Shown here: positions 23,380 through 34,540 of the stretch, piece by piece
How the letters are laid out: every line of letters starts with the position of its first letter
Position numbering within the stretch: position 1 is the first letter of the stretch
NCBI RefSeq assembly: GCF_024166365.1
Contig: NC_064825.1
Span: 106,778,480-106,842,479, forward strand
From: Elephas maximus indicus
Lineage: Eukaryota > Chordata > Mammalia > Proboscidea > Elephantidae
Direction: 5' to 3'
Length of the DNA: 64,000 nt
Program-made: the position numbers and the translations under genes
The notes under the pieces: model-generated
Told to the model about the DNA's origin: nothing
Database searches by the model: none
The model's input: only the letters and a program-made list of their open reading frames with translations

Positions 23380-24324
23380 ATGGACACATACAATCTAACA
23401 GTGCTGAATGAATTCATTCTGATCGGAATCACAGACAGCCCAGAGCTGCAGGCTCCATTGTTTGGGCTGTTCCTCATCTACATGATCTCAGTGGTGGGCA
23501 ACTTGGGCATCATCATCATCACCAAGATAGACTCCAAACTACAAACACCCATGTACTTTTTTCTCAGACACCTGGCTGTCACTGATCTTTTTTACTCAAC
23601 AACCGTGGGACCCAAAATGTTAGTAAATTTTGTTGTGGATGAAAACACAATTTCATATTGTTTTTGTGCTACACAGCTTGCTTTTTTTATTTTGTTCATA
23701 ACTAGTGAACTCTTTATTCTGTCGGCAATGTCCTATGACCGCTATGTGGCCATCTGTAACCCTTTGCTCTACACAGTCATCATGTCACAAAGGGTGTGTT
23801 GGGTGCTAGTGGCAATCACCTATTGCTACAGCACGTTTGTTGCTCTTCTTATCACCACAAAGATTTTTAATTCATCCCTCTGTGGCTACAATGTCATCAA
23901 TCATTTCTACTGTGACATTCCCCTCTTTTTCTCTTTGCTCTGCTCAAACACACGTGAAATTGAATTGATCCTTCTTGTAGTAGCATCTTTTGATATTATT
24001 TCATCCCTCCTGATAGTTCTTGTTTCTTATCTGCTCCTTCTTATAGCCATTCTCAGGATGAACTCAGCTGAGGGCAGGAACAAGGCCTTCTCCACCTGTG
24101 GATCCCACCTGATGGTGTTGGTATTGTTCTACGGGCCTTCAATCTTTATGTATGTGCAGCCCATGTCCAGTCACTCCTTTGACACTGATAAATTGGCTTC
24201 CATATTTTACACCCTGGTGATCCCCATGTTGAATCCTTTGATTTATAGCTTGAGGAACAAAGATGTAAAATATGTCATACTTAAGACATGGAAAAAAATA
24301 AGCATCATATGCTCTAAAGTTTGA
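23380..24324 (+). CDS. OR8K3-like: Olfactory receptor, OR8K3-like (unit B)
   Basis: A 314-residue OR in one open exon. It has the NLT glycosylation site at 5-7, GNLG in TM1, TPMYFFLRHLAVTD, MSYDRYVAIC with the DRY box, the loop 2 sequence FYCD, KAFSTCGSH and NPLIYSLRNKD. It is one residue shorter than its sisters because a codon is missing in TM1 (FLIYM where A and C have FLIIYM). The reading frame is kept, but whether TM1 still packs well cannot be judged here. It shares with unit A features absent from C, such as ELILLVVAS and VLVLFYGPS. The C-terminus is SIICSKV. The start is supported by the conserved upstream acceptor and by the aligned sisters. Confidence 0.93.
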   Translation: MDTYNLTVLNEFILIGITDSPELQAPLFGLFLIYMISVVGNLGIIIITKIDSKLQTPMYFFLRHLAVTDLFYSTTVGPKMLVNFVVDENTISYCFCATQLAFFILFITSELFILSAMSYDRYVAICNPLLYTVIMSQRVCWVLVAITYCYSTFVALLITTKIFNSSLCGYNVINHFYCDIPLFFSLLCSNTREIELILLVVASFDIISSLLIVLVSYLLLLIAILRMNSAEGRNKAFSTCGSHLMVLVLFYGPSIFMYVQPMSSHSFDTDKLASIFYTLVIPMLNPLIYSLRNKDVKYVILKTWKKISIICSKV

Positions 24325-24570
24325 TGTACTATATGGTTCCCATAAATTACATTAAGGACTTCAAACTTTGTCTCTGTGCCTCCAATGGGAATACCAAGTA
24401 CAAATATATTCAACATATGTTTCTATATTGCCTTCTACGTGTAGTTATTCTTATAAGTGCTGCAATGCATTGATGAACACAAATGGAAATACCTTTGTCT
24501 TCCTTGGAGGGGAGAGATGGATCACAAACATAACAATTAAGCAAACTTTACAGTAAAGAAGAATGTGTTG

Positions 24571-24772
24571 AGGGCTTGCAGCACAGTGGTTAAAGGGCTT
24601 GGATGCTACCCGAAAGGTTGGTGATTCGAAAATACCAGCCCTTCCAAGGGAGAAAGATGTGACAGTGCACTTCCATAAAGATTTACACTCTTGGAAACAC
24701 TATCTGGCAGTCCTACTCTGTCCTATAAAGTCAGCACCATGAGTTGAATCAACTTGATGGGAGTAGGTTTCA
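24571..24772 (+). repeat. AfroSINE, unit B copy
   Basis: The counterpart of 5071-5278 and 52813-53022, at the same distance after the receptor. It carries 'cagcacagtggttaaagggc' and 'gggagaaagatgtgacagtg'. Confidence 0.85.
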
Positions 24773-25046
24773 CTATTTGCAAAATATGTTGGGAATCATG
24801 AAATCAGACAAGGAGAGTGGATATGCTGAGTGGAAGTGGGAAAAAGTACTAGGTACAGAAGTGAAGTTACAGTGATTCTGATCTTTTTTTTCAACTATTA
24901 GAACTAATTTTTCAGGGTAATCATGTATTTTTGTGTATGCTTGTGTAAGCCCTTTGCTTCTGTTTTAGCCTTCATAGTCTTCTGAGGGGGTTATTAGATT
25001 CAGACCAGTTTGAAAGATGTCTCAGTGTGTGTGATCGTTTAAAATT
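24773..25046 (+). other. Unit B: OR downstream flank, cut by RTE
   Basis: Collinear with units A and C ('aaatcagacaaggagagtgg') until 'gtgtgatcgttt', where the RTE at 25047 begins. I did not find the rest of the flank after that element. Confidence 0.6.
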
Positions 25047-27137
25047 GAGTAAGGGTACAACCTAGATACATTGATAATTATTAGCAACTGGAATGCAAAA
25101 GCTGGAAACAAAGAGGAAGGAATAGTAGTTGGAAAATAAGGCTTTGGTGATAGAAATGACTTTGAAGGTCTTAGGACGAAATTTTACAAGACCAATGCCT
25201 TATTCATTGCAACCAACATTTTTCAACAACATAAATGGTGACCATACAAGTGGACCTTGCCAGATGGAAAATACAGGAATCAAGTTATATACATCTGTGG
25301 AAAGAGAAAATGAAGAAGCTCATTAACATCAATCAGAACCAGGCTGGAGGCTGACTTTGGAACAGACCATCTATTGCTCATATGCAAGTTCAAGTGGAAG
25401 TTGAAGAAAATCTAAACATGCCCACAAGAGTCAAAGTATAACCTTGAATATACCTCACTTTAATTTAGAGACCACCTCAAGAATATGTTGGACTTACTGA
25501 GCCCTAAAGACACAGATCGGAGGAATCATGGAATGATATCAAGGGCATCATACATGAGGGAAGCAAAAGGTCATTCAAAATACGGGAAGGAAAGAAAAGA
25601 CCAAAATGAATGTCAAGAGAGACTCTCAAACTTGCTCTTGAACATATGGTAGCTAAAACAAATGGAAAAAATGATGAAGTGAAAGCTGAAGACAAGATTT
25701 CAAAGGGCAGCTGAAGAAGACAAAGTAAATAATTAAAATGAAATGTGCAAAGACTTGGAGTTAGAAAACCAAAAGGGAAGAACATGCCCTCTACTTCTCA
25801 AGTTGAGAGAAATGAAGAAAAAAGTCGAGTCTCTGGCTGCAATTTTGAAGGATTCTACGGGAAAATATTGAACAATGCAGGAAGGATCAAAAGAAAATGG
25901 AAAAACAAAACAAAAAAAAAACACATAAATGTTTTACTAAAAAAATCAGTCATCATTCGAACATTTCAGGAGGTAGCATATGGTCAAGAACAGATGACAC
26001 TGAAAGAAGAAGTCAAAACTACATGGAAGGCATTGGCAAAAACAAAGGCTCCAGGTGTTGAAGGAATACCAATTGAGATGTTTCAACAAAAGGATGCAAC
26101 ACTGCAAATGCTGACTTGTTTATGCTAAGAATTTTGGAAGAAAGTTACCTGGCCAACTGGAAGAGATCCACATTTGTGCCCATTCAAGTGAGAGGTGACT
26201 CAACAGAATGCAGAAATTATTGAACAATATCATTAATATCACAACCAATTAAAATATTGTGGAAGAGCAATAAAAGCAGTTCCAGTAGTACCTCAACAGC
26301 AAACTGCCACAAATTCAAGCTGGATTAAGAAGAGGATATGGAAAAAGGGATATCACTGCTGATGTCAAATAGCTCTTGGCTGAAAGCAAAGACTACTAGA
26401 AATACATTTACCTGTGTTTTATTGACTTTGTAAAGACATTCAACTGGTGGATCATAACAAATTATGGATAACACTGAGAAGAATGAAAACCCCAGAACAT
26501 TAGTTGTGCTCATGAGAAACCTGTACATAGACAGAGCAAGGAGATACTACGTGGTTTAAAGTCAAGAAAGGTGTACATCAAGGTAAGTAAAGAGGACTTG
26601 AATCACTTCCTGATGAAGAACAAAGACCATAGCCTCCCGTATGGGTAAAGTGTTAAAAAACAAAGATGTCTCTTTAAGGCCTAAGTTGAGTTTTATCCAA
26701 GCCATGGCATTTTCAATCTCCTCACATGTATATGAAAGCTGGACAATGAATAAGGAATATTGAAGAAGAATTGATGCCTTTGAATTATGGTTTTGGTGAA
26801 GAATATTGAACATAGCATGGACTGCCAAAAGAATGAACAAATCTCTCAGAAGAAGTGCAGTAAAAATGTTCACTAGAAGCAAGAACTCCATCTCATATAC
26901 TGTGGCCACGTTATCAGGAGGGACCATTCCCTGGAGGACATCATGTCTGGTAAAGCGAAGGGTCAGTGAAAGAGAGGAAGACTCTGGAAAAGATGGATTG
27001 ACACAGCGGTTGCATCAATGGACTCGGCATAACAACGATTGTGAGGATGGTGCAGGACTGGACAGTGTTTCATTCAGTGGTACATAAGGTCTCTATGAGT
27101 TAAAATCTACTCAACAGCACCTAATAACAACAACAAA
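25047..27137 (+). mobile_element. RTE (BovB-like) LINE, endonuclease to 3' tail
   Basis: The longest RTE here. It starts in the endonuclease domain ('gcaactggaatgcaaaagct', the NWNAK motif), continues through the linker (25745-26128 frame, 127 codons, ending TWKALAKTKAPGVEGIPIEMF, a strong RTE reverse transcriptase signature), the palm region and the C-terminal MNKE block. It ends with the tail 'atgagttaaaatctactcaa' and 'cctaataacaacaacaa'. Stops and frameshifts break it into many frames. The extreme 5' end is missing. Confidence 0.9.
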
Positions 27138-28170
27138 CTGTGCTCATTTGAAACCTGTAAATAGACCTAGAAGCAGTGTGTCGAACAGGACAAGTGTATA
27201 CCGCTTGGTTTAAAATCGGGTAAGGTATATATCAGGGTTGTATCCTTTCACCATACCTATTCAATCTGTATGCTGACCTATTCAATCTGTATGCTGACCT
27301 ATTCAATCTGTATGCTGACCAAGTGATCTGAAAAGTTGGACTATATGAACAAGAACACAGCATCAAGATTGGAGGAAGACTCATTAAGAAACTGCGATAT
27401 ACAGATGACACAACCTTGCTTGATGTAAGTGAAGAGGACTTGAAGTACTTACTGATAAAGATCAAAGACTACAGCCTTCAGCATGCATTACACTTCAACA
27501 TAAGGGAAACAAAATTCTCACAAACAGACCAATAAGCAACATCATGGTAGTCAGGTAAAATATCAAAATTGTCAAAGATTTCATTTTACTTGGATGTACA
27601 AACAACGTCAATGGAAGCAGCAGTCAAGTAATCAAATGAGCTGATGCATAGGACAAATTTGCTGTAAAAGACCTATTTAACGTGTTAAAAAGTAAATGTG
27701 TCTCTTTGAAGACTAAGGCGCACTAGACCCAAACCATGGTAGTTTTAATTGCCTCATGTGTATGTGAAATCCAGACCGTGAATAAGGAAGACCAAAGTAC
27801 TGGTGTATTTGAATTACGGTGTTGGAGAAGAATATTGACTACACCATGGGCTGACAGAAGAACAAACAAATCTGTCTTGGAAGAAGCATAGCCAGAATGC
27901 TCCTCTGGGGTAAGGATGGTGATACTCATCTCACATACTTTGAATATATTAAGAAGAGGGGCAAGTTCCTGGAGGAGGACATCATGCGTGGTAAAGTAGA
28001 GAGTCATCGAAAAACAGGAAGACCCTCAAGGAGATGGGTTCATACAGTGTCTGCAATGATGAGCTGAAGTATAGTGACAATTGTGAGGATGGTACAGGAA
28101 CAGGCGATGTTTCATTCTGCTGTATATTGTATTACTATGAGTTGGAATTGTCTAGACAGCACTTAAAACA
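27138..28170 (+). mobile_element. Second RTE LINE, reverse transcriptase to 3' tail
   Basis: A second RTE in the same direction, starting mid reverse transcriptase ('gtgctcatttgaaacctgta') immediately after the tail of the first. It has the SPYLFNLYAD block with an internal triplication (27256-27318), the YTDDTTLL box in place of YADDTTLL near 27399, and the 3' tail 'atgagttggaattgtctaga'. It is dead by frame breaks. Confidence 0.88.
27256..27318 (+). repeat. 21-bp unit repeated three times inside RTE
   Basis: Three identical copies of 'cctattcaatctgtatgct' plus 'ga', in frame (seven codons, giving LFNLYAD three times). The other RTE copies here and the remembered consensus have one copy. 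Confidence 0.95.
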
Positions 28171-28470
28171 TTATCTCTCTATTAACAACATATGGTTTTA
28201 ATATATATGCATAAGCTCCAAACATTTCTGAAATTATGTCATAACAATGTAAAATGAGTATCATATGCATCCTCCAATTTTGAGAAGTAGGATCCTCTAC
28301 AATGTACTTTAGCTTAAAATCAAATGTGGGAATTATTTTTCTATCCCTAGTAGGCAGAAAAAAAAAATGTCAATTCAGTCTACAAGTAGAATAACTTGTT
28401 TAGATGATTCCATATGAAAACCTGTATCAATCCATCTGTTTCTTTCTAGAGGAGATAGCCAGACTAAACA
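28171..28470 (+). other. Upstream of OR8K5-like pseudogene
   Basis: AT-rich and without a gene. A splice-acceptor-like 'gtttctttctag' ends at 28449, about where a receptor 5' UTR intron would end, so the pseudogene seems to derive from an ordinary OR gene rather than a retrocopy. Confidence 0.5.
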
Positions 28471-29369
28471 GAGAAACAGAATCTAACAGTGATCACTGAC
28501 TTCATTCTAATGAGAGTCACAAAGCAACTGAGCTCCTTCTTCTGGGCATCTTCCTCATCGTCTACATGACCGCAGGGATGAGCAACGTGGGCATGATCAC
28601 CTTGACCAAGGCGAATTCCTGCCTAACACTCCTATACAGTTTTTTCTCAGAAACATGGCCTTGGCTGATCTTGGCAATTCTACTGTTATTTTTCCAAGAT
28701 GCTGGTAAATTTAGTTTTGAATCCAAATACTGTTTTCTATTACATGTGTGCCATGCAGATGGCTCTCCTCCTTTTGTACATTATTTGTGTATTTTATATC
28801 CTGGCAATCATAACCTGTGACTACTATGTGACCATCTGTAACCCTCTGCTCTTCAATGTTGTCTCATCCCAGAGACTTTGTCATGTGCTTGTTGGCATTC
28901 CATGCCTCTTCAGTACCTTTTAGTCTGTGATGCTCACCAGTGAGATATTTACATTGACCTTCGGTGGTACTAATGTTGTTGGTTGTTTCTATTGTGATGA
29001 TGTTCCCTTGATACCTTTTCTCTACTCAAGTGCACGAGAAATAGAATTGTTGATCTTAATGTTTTCAGTGTTTAATGTGGTTTCCACCCTCATGGTAGTT
29101 TTGCTGACCTACATGCTGATTCTGATAGCCATATTTGAAATCATTCTGCTAAGGCTCTTCTCCCCGTGTGGTTCTCATCTGACCATGGTGGCAGTGTTCT
29201 ATGGGTCTGTACTATTTATGTACCTGCAGCTTGAATCTGCTCATTCTTCTGGTAATGCAAAATGGTTTCCATGTTTTATACTTTATCCATCCCCATGCTT
29301 AACCCCTGCATACCCAGCTTAATGAACAAAGAGGTAAAAAATGCCTTCCACGGAGTCATTAAGAATTGA
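28471..29369 (+). pseudogene. OR8K5: Olfactory receptor pseudogene, OR8K5-like
   Basis: The receptor can be followed from the NLTVITDFILM block to [14 protein letters not shown] and a stop at 29367-29369. Landmarks are SNVGMITLTK, MLVNLVLNPNTVFYYMC, PLLFNVVSSQRLCHVLVGIP, EIFTLTF, FYCDDVPLIPF, AREIELLILMFSVFN and CGSHLTMVAVFYGS. These recall human OR8K5 more than OR8K3. It is dead: the DRY box reads DYY, an in-frame stop follows STF near 28921, frame is lost near 28525, 28640 and 28700, the intracellular loop 3 / TM6 start is shortened (the AEGRKKAF segment is gone), and frame changes again near 29260. No start codon remains at the expected place. Confidence 0.88.
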
Positions 29370-29957
29370 TGCAAACTTTGTGTTTAATATTTAATATACA
29401 TTATTGTTCTAATAACTTATGGAAAAGGCAAATGTCTCTTAATAATATTTTAACAGATAATTGCACTCTTTTTGGTCCCAGAGCAAAGACTAATTATAAA
29501 GCCCTGAAAAGTACATTGTTTCCTTTATATTTATTCAAATGTACATGAATGATCACTTTTGAACCTTCAAATTAAATGTTATTTCCTTCCGAAGATTTAT
29601 TATAGGTGATAACTCATAGAGAACATCATGGTAAAAAATTTCTAATATATTTAAAATATTAGATTAAAATATTTTATTAGAATATTTTAATCTAATATTT
29701 TAAATATTCTAATTTATATTTTCAGTGAAACTGGAAAACTTTATGTTAGTAAAATGAAGAAAATGTCAACAGGACAAATACATCTAGAATGATTTTTTTT
29801 TTCTTTTTGCTGAACACAAAACAAAAGCAAAAAGCATTATGTTGAAAATAATACTATTCATTAATAGAGAATGTTTAAAAAGATGTTGGGCTAAATTGTT
29901 CTGAATCTATATACATTCTTCTGAAGTAATATACACTTCTGCAAGTATTTTATGCTT
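29370..29957. other. AT-rich stretch with hairpin
   Basis: No gene. It contains the perfect inverted repeat at 29647-29707. I recognise nothing else in it. Confidence 0.5.
29647..29707. repeat. Perfect inverted repeat, 27-bp arms, 7-base loop
   Basis: The arms at 29647-29673 and 29681-29707 are exact reverse complements (core 'aaaatattagattaaaat'); the loop is 'ttattag'. Almost pure A/T. It could form a cruciform or hairpin. I see no flanking target duplication that would make it a transposon. Confidence 0.95.
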
Positions 29958-30095
29958 GTTGTTCTTATAGTTGCTATTGATCCAACTCACAGCAACATTC
30001 TGTATTACAGAAAAATGCATTCCCCAGTCCTGTCCCATCTGCATGATTGTTGGCAAGTTTAGGTCCATTTTTGTACCTTAGTCACTACAGATTTT
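29958..30095 (-). mobile_element. RTE LINE 3' end fragment
   Basis: Minus strand: 'gttgctattgatccaactca', 'agtcctgtcccatctgc' and 'gcaagtttaggtccat', a diverged RTE 3' end. Confidence 0.6.
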
Positions 30096-30591
30096 TATGC
30101 TTATTCCTACTAATCTTTGGGGACAAATATTTGTTTTGTTTCAAACTCTCAATCATTTCATACAAATAACCTCTTCCTATAATTAATGTTTTTTAATTCT
30201 TAGACACATAAATGAAGAGCGTAATTACAAGTGAAAATTCTTGACCAAGTTCCATTTTTTACAAAGGAAAAGAAAAAAACATTTTTACTTCCTACTTTGC
30301 CTTGGCATAGAGTAAATTAAAAAAAAAACTTGTAAACTGGTAAACATGATGGCTAGTTAAACAAGCATGTAGGTAAGTTTTATCATAATGCTGACAATCT
30401 TTTTTACCCCATTTGTTGATTTTGGCCTAGTCTCCACAGGCACTTGTGCCACTAATAGAGACAAGTATGAGTTTTAGCAATCTAAAGAGCATTTTTCTTC
30501 AATACCTTGGGAATCAAATAATATCTGACAGGGCTAGAAAAGGTACACAATACCCAATAATGATTAGGTATGAACAATCATTAGTGATCAA
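30096..30591. other. Unassigned AT-rich stretch
   Basis: No gene and no repeat that I can name. Confidence 0.4.
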
Positions 30592-30975
30592 TGAATAAGG
30601 AAGACCAAAGAAGAATTGACAACTTTGAATTGTGGTGTTGGTGAAGAATATTGAATATACCACAGACTGCCAAAAGAATGAACAAATCTGCCTTGGAAGA
30701 AGTACAACCCGAACGCTCCTTAGAAGCAAGGATGGCGAGACTATGTCTCACATACTTTGGACATATCTACATGTCGTAGAGAAGGACATCATGCTTGGTA
30801 AAGGGTCAACCGAAAAGAGGAAGACCCTCAACAGGATGGATTGACACAGTGGCTAAAACAATGGGCCCAAGCGTAACAACGATTGTGAGGATGGTGCAGG
30901 ACCAGGCAGTGTTTTGTTCCTTGTACATGGGGTTGCTATGAGTTGGAACTGACTCGAAGACACCTAACAACAACA
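30592..30975 (+). mobile_element. RTE LINE 3' end
   Basis: Plus strand, well kept: 'gaataaggaagaccaaagaa', 'ggaagaagtacaacccgaac', 'gaggaagaccctcaacagga' and the tail 'atgagttggaactgactcga' then 'cacctaacaacaacaa'. Its tail is the best RTE example in the window for comparison with the SINE tails. Confidence 0.9.
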
Positions 30976-31662
30976 ATCCAATAATGAGCTGAAACAGAAA
31001 CATCGTCAGAAATACAGAAAGGTAACGTATTTGGTACAAATTGAAACAGTTTCAGGAAAAAAATGACAAGCTTGGGAAACTACTGTAGGAAAACAGAAGT
31101 AAACAGAAAATTATTTATCTCTAATCTTATCACCACCTTAATTAATAAAATTACAGATTTAGGGATAGTTTTAAATTGTATTGTTAACATGTATAGTAAT
31201 AATACTCCACATGTAGCATACATAGAATATGCGGAGTACACATATAAATAATTAGAGGAATCCAAACCAAAAATTAGATGAATATGGTCTATGGCATTTG
31301 AGACCGTATTAACACCCAAAAAATTAACCAGAAAGAAAATGTGATCTCAAGAGAATTTGACTAGAGGTAGTACAATACACTGGCAAATTGCACCTACTAA
31401 AGTCTTCCCAAAGTCCAATATGTGTCTCCTAGGTTTAAAGAGCTCATCCTTCTTTACTTGGAGTGCTCTGAAGTCTAGAAGTGCCTGAAGTCGAGAAAGT
31501 GGTTGAGTTCAGATAGCCAGGAACATTGTGGGACTCACCTTCTTTGTTCTCTGTCTCTTAGAGAATCAAACTCCTCTTTTACTTGTAGAATGTCTGAATA
31601 CTTTTGTCTCCTACACTTTTCTGTAATTTTCTAGTCATTTGTGGGGATAAGTCTGATACTAA
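30976..31662. other. Unassigned stretch
   Basis: No gene and no repeat family that I can support. Confidence 0.4.
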
Positions 31663-31878
31663 AATACCAGAACCAACCCAGTTACCACTGAGTCAATTCT
31701 AACCCATGACAACCCCATTTGTGTCAGAGTAGAACTGTGCTCCTTACGGTTTTCAGTGGTTGATTTTTCGGAAATGAGTCACAACACCATTCTACTGAGA
31801 TGATGTCTCTGGGTGAATTTGAATTGCCGACCTATTTGTTAGTAGCCCAGCACTTAACTGACCGGGGCTCCTGGGTGG
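31663..31878 (-). repeat. AfroSINE subfamily with 'gtgtcagag' module
   Basis: Minus strand: 'ccactgagtcaattctaacc', 'tttgtgtcagagtagaactg' and 'tttgttagtagcccagcact'. Same subfamily as 18990 and 47990. Confidence 0.75.
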
Positions 31879-32919
31879 AGTATATCTGATCCTAGTGACA
31901 TAATGGAAGGGAATATAAATCTGAAAAAAAATTTGATTAGAAATGTTTATACCTTTTTCTAATTTAAGACAAATATTAAACTCTTAAAAAGATAGCAGCC
32001 ATTTGGCACATGATATAAGTCCTTCAATATTGTGGTTAATGACTGGTAAGGCTTAGGCTGAAAAAGTGAAAGTACTCTATGTGGGAAAAGAAAGGAATTT
32101 AATTAAGAAAAAGGCCACAGCTGTGGAGATACTACATGATTTCAGCATAGGGTATGATTCTCTTTCTATTCCCATAAATACAGAATAAATTTACAAAATT
32201 AAAAAAAAAAAATTATTTTATTAGCCATTAATTTTTATTGAAATAATGAAAGACCTGAATCAAGTAGGTTAACCAGTTAAATATGTAAATTCGAAGAATG
32301 AAAATACTCAATAAAGCCTTAGAACAGAAGTCAGAGTGTTTTTTAAACTCCATTTATTATTTCCTTTATCTCTTATCTCATTATTGTATTCCTAAAGTTA
32401 CTAAAAATGAAGTGACACCAGTGAAAATGGTGAAGTCTAAAGATACACAGGCCTGTTCATCCAGAGGAACATTAAAAAAAAAAAGAAAAGAAAAAAACAG
32501 TCACAATAAACCTAGTGAGAACTCTGGAAAGTAATACAACACTTATCAAAACTAGATGAAGCTGGATCAAGAAAAAGGCAGTTAAATACTGTCGGAGAGC
32601 TTTGTGGTGTTTTTACTTTAACTTATTACATCCTCTTCTCTGGTGCCATCGTGGGTGGTCTAGAAGATATGAGCCGTTGGACAACTGGAACAGGAGAAGA
32701 AGGAGGCAATAATATAATAGGTGAAATCTATATTTCTTAGAATTAATGCCCAGTTAACAATGAAATTATCAAGGATGTGAGTGAGAATCCAGGAAAACAT
32801 CATTCATTTAATGGAGGAAGTACACATTTCTATAGCAATTTTAATTGTTTAGTAAAATTAATAGGGATATTATGTTTCATTTTTTGAAGATATTTCACCC
32901 CATCCTTGTGCGTGTGTGC
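31879..32919. other. Unassigned stretch
   Basis: About 1 kb, AT-rich, with A-runs near 32200 and 32474. The 78-codon frame at 32298-32534 ends in lysine-rich low complexity and has no recognisable motif. No gene is called. Confidence 0.4.
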
Positions 32920-33082
32920 TTGGAAACCCTGATGGCGTAGTGAATAAGTGCTGTGGCTGCTAACCAAGAGGTCAGCAGCTCAAATCCACCAGGCACTCTC
33001 TGGAAACTCTATAGGACCCTCTGTCCTATAGGGTCGCTATGAGTCAGAATCGACTCGAGGGCAATGGGTTTGGTTTTTGTGT
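32920..33082 (+). repeat. AfroSINE, young-looking
   Basis: It carries 'ggaaaccctgatggcgtagt', 'ggctgctaaccaagaggtca', 'tatagggtcgctatgagtca' and 'gaatcgactcgagggcaatg', close to consensus with CpGs kept, so probably a recent insertion. Confidence 0.9.
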
Positions 33083-33514
33083 GTGTTTGTGCATATGTGT
33101 GTGTGCATATACATACATACACTTGACATATATCATATAGGCTTTTTTTCAGCAGTAGTTGAAAGGGACAAGCTCAAGGCTTTGAGGATATCTGACAGTT
33201 GAAGGATAGCTGGTTTTGAGAATAACTGGTAGTGGAAGACACAAAATATATACCATTTGGAGAACAGAAAAGTGGAATGTCACATATATGATGTTTTTGT
33301 TGTTACTTGCTCTTGAGTTGATTCCATCTCATGTACTATTACTGAGCAAGAAGCAGAGAAATGTGTGTGTGTGTGTCACAACATGGATAGACTACCGACT
33401 ATCAAAATGGCTGAAAAATGCAACACTAATAAAAGGTACAGAATAAAACACATACACACAAAATATTACTTTTTTGTAAGGATACATTGATATTATATGT
33501 GGTATATCAAACAT
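33083..33514. other. Unassigned stretch with microsatellites and an RTE tail scrap
   Basis: (TG)n at 33080-33105 and 33363-33377. A minus-strand SINE/RTE tail scrap lies at about 33293-33345 ('ttgttgttacttgctcttga'). No gene. Confidence 0.5.
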
Positions 33515-33670
33515 ACCAAAACCCATTGCTGTTGAGTCAATTCTGACTCATAAAGATGCTATAGGATAGAGTAGAACTGCCCCATGGTGTTTCCAAGAAG
33601 CATCTGATGGATTCGAATTGCTGACCTTTTGGTTAGCAGGCAAACTCTTCACCTTTGAGCCAACAAGGAT
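33515..33670 (-). repeat. AfroSINE
   Basis: Minus strand: 'ttgagtcaattctgactcat', 'gtagaactgccccatggtgt' and 'gaccttttggttagcaggca'. Confidence 0.85.
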
Positions 33671-34540
33671 ACCAAACGTAGTAGAGTTCATATATCAAAC
33701 ATAATAGAGTATGTATCTAGGTGGGAAATAATTATTAGAAATCGGAGAGAATGGGAAAAATAAGATAGAATATTTTCATCTAAGAAAATGGGGAGATAAG
33801 AAAGAAGGCTTAAACAGAAAATTTGCAATAAGTGGAGGAGCTGGAGTGATTTATGTCTGTCCTCAAGGTAAAAAAAAAAAAAGTTATGAAAATCTAGAAA
33901 AAAAACACAAAGAAATGGTGTATCATCTATATGAAATGTACTAGTTTTATTCCATTTGAGAACATCATGGAAATGAGGGAATATTGAGTGGTCTGTCCTA
34001 AATTTAAAATATTTTAATCCAGATCCTTGAGTGGGACAAATTGAAAGTTAACTGAGAATAAATGAATAAATGTATCTAAAAGAAACTTACTCCCTGATGA
34101 ATGCAAATTGATTAGAAAATTAACGGGCACTCTAGACATTTTGTTAAGCTTTCAAATGCTTTGACATAATAAAAAATTTGTTGGTATCTCCTCAGGGAGA
34201 GCCACACAGGCTAAGAGAAAGCTATAATTTCTTCCCACTATGCCATATTAAGAAGAGCAAGGAGTGTTAAAATAGATTCCTTACAGGTAAATGATAGAAT
34301 TTTCAATGCAGTGCCATGTTTTACTAAGACCTAGAATGTTTTAGTGATATTTTCAAAGCCCCACTTTTAGTCAATGGCAAAGAAACAGGAAAATACTAAG
34401 AATTTTGATTCAATTCTGTCTGCTTTCCACCATTATTCCTGATACATTTTGTATGTGATAAATGTGGATTTCATGTATTCACTTTTACAACTTAATGCTA
34501 TGAAATTTAATTTCTACATTTGTTTGCTAATAGGTCAGGT
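33671..34540 (+). other. Unit D: relic of duplicated OR unit, upstream part
   Basis: Diverged copy of 18200-18800 (B) and about 46050-47770 (C). Landmarks are 'caaacataatagagtatgta', 'ttttgttaagctttcaaatg' and 'atctcctcagggagag'. The copy fades after about 34440 and there is no receptor after it. Confidence 0.6.

Noticed and set aside
28566-29322. Possible intact receptor
   Set aside because: The open pieces are fragments in different frames of one OR8K5-like relic with a lost DRY box and an internal stop.
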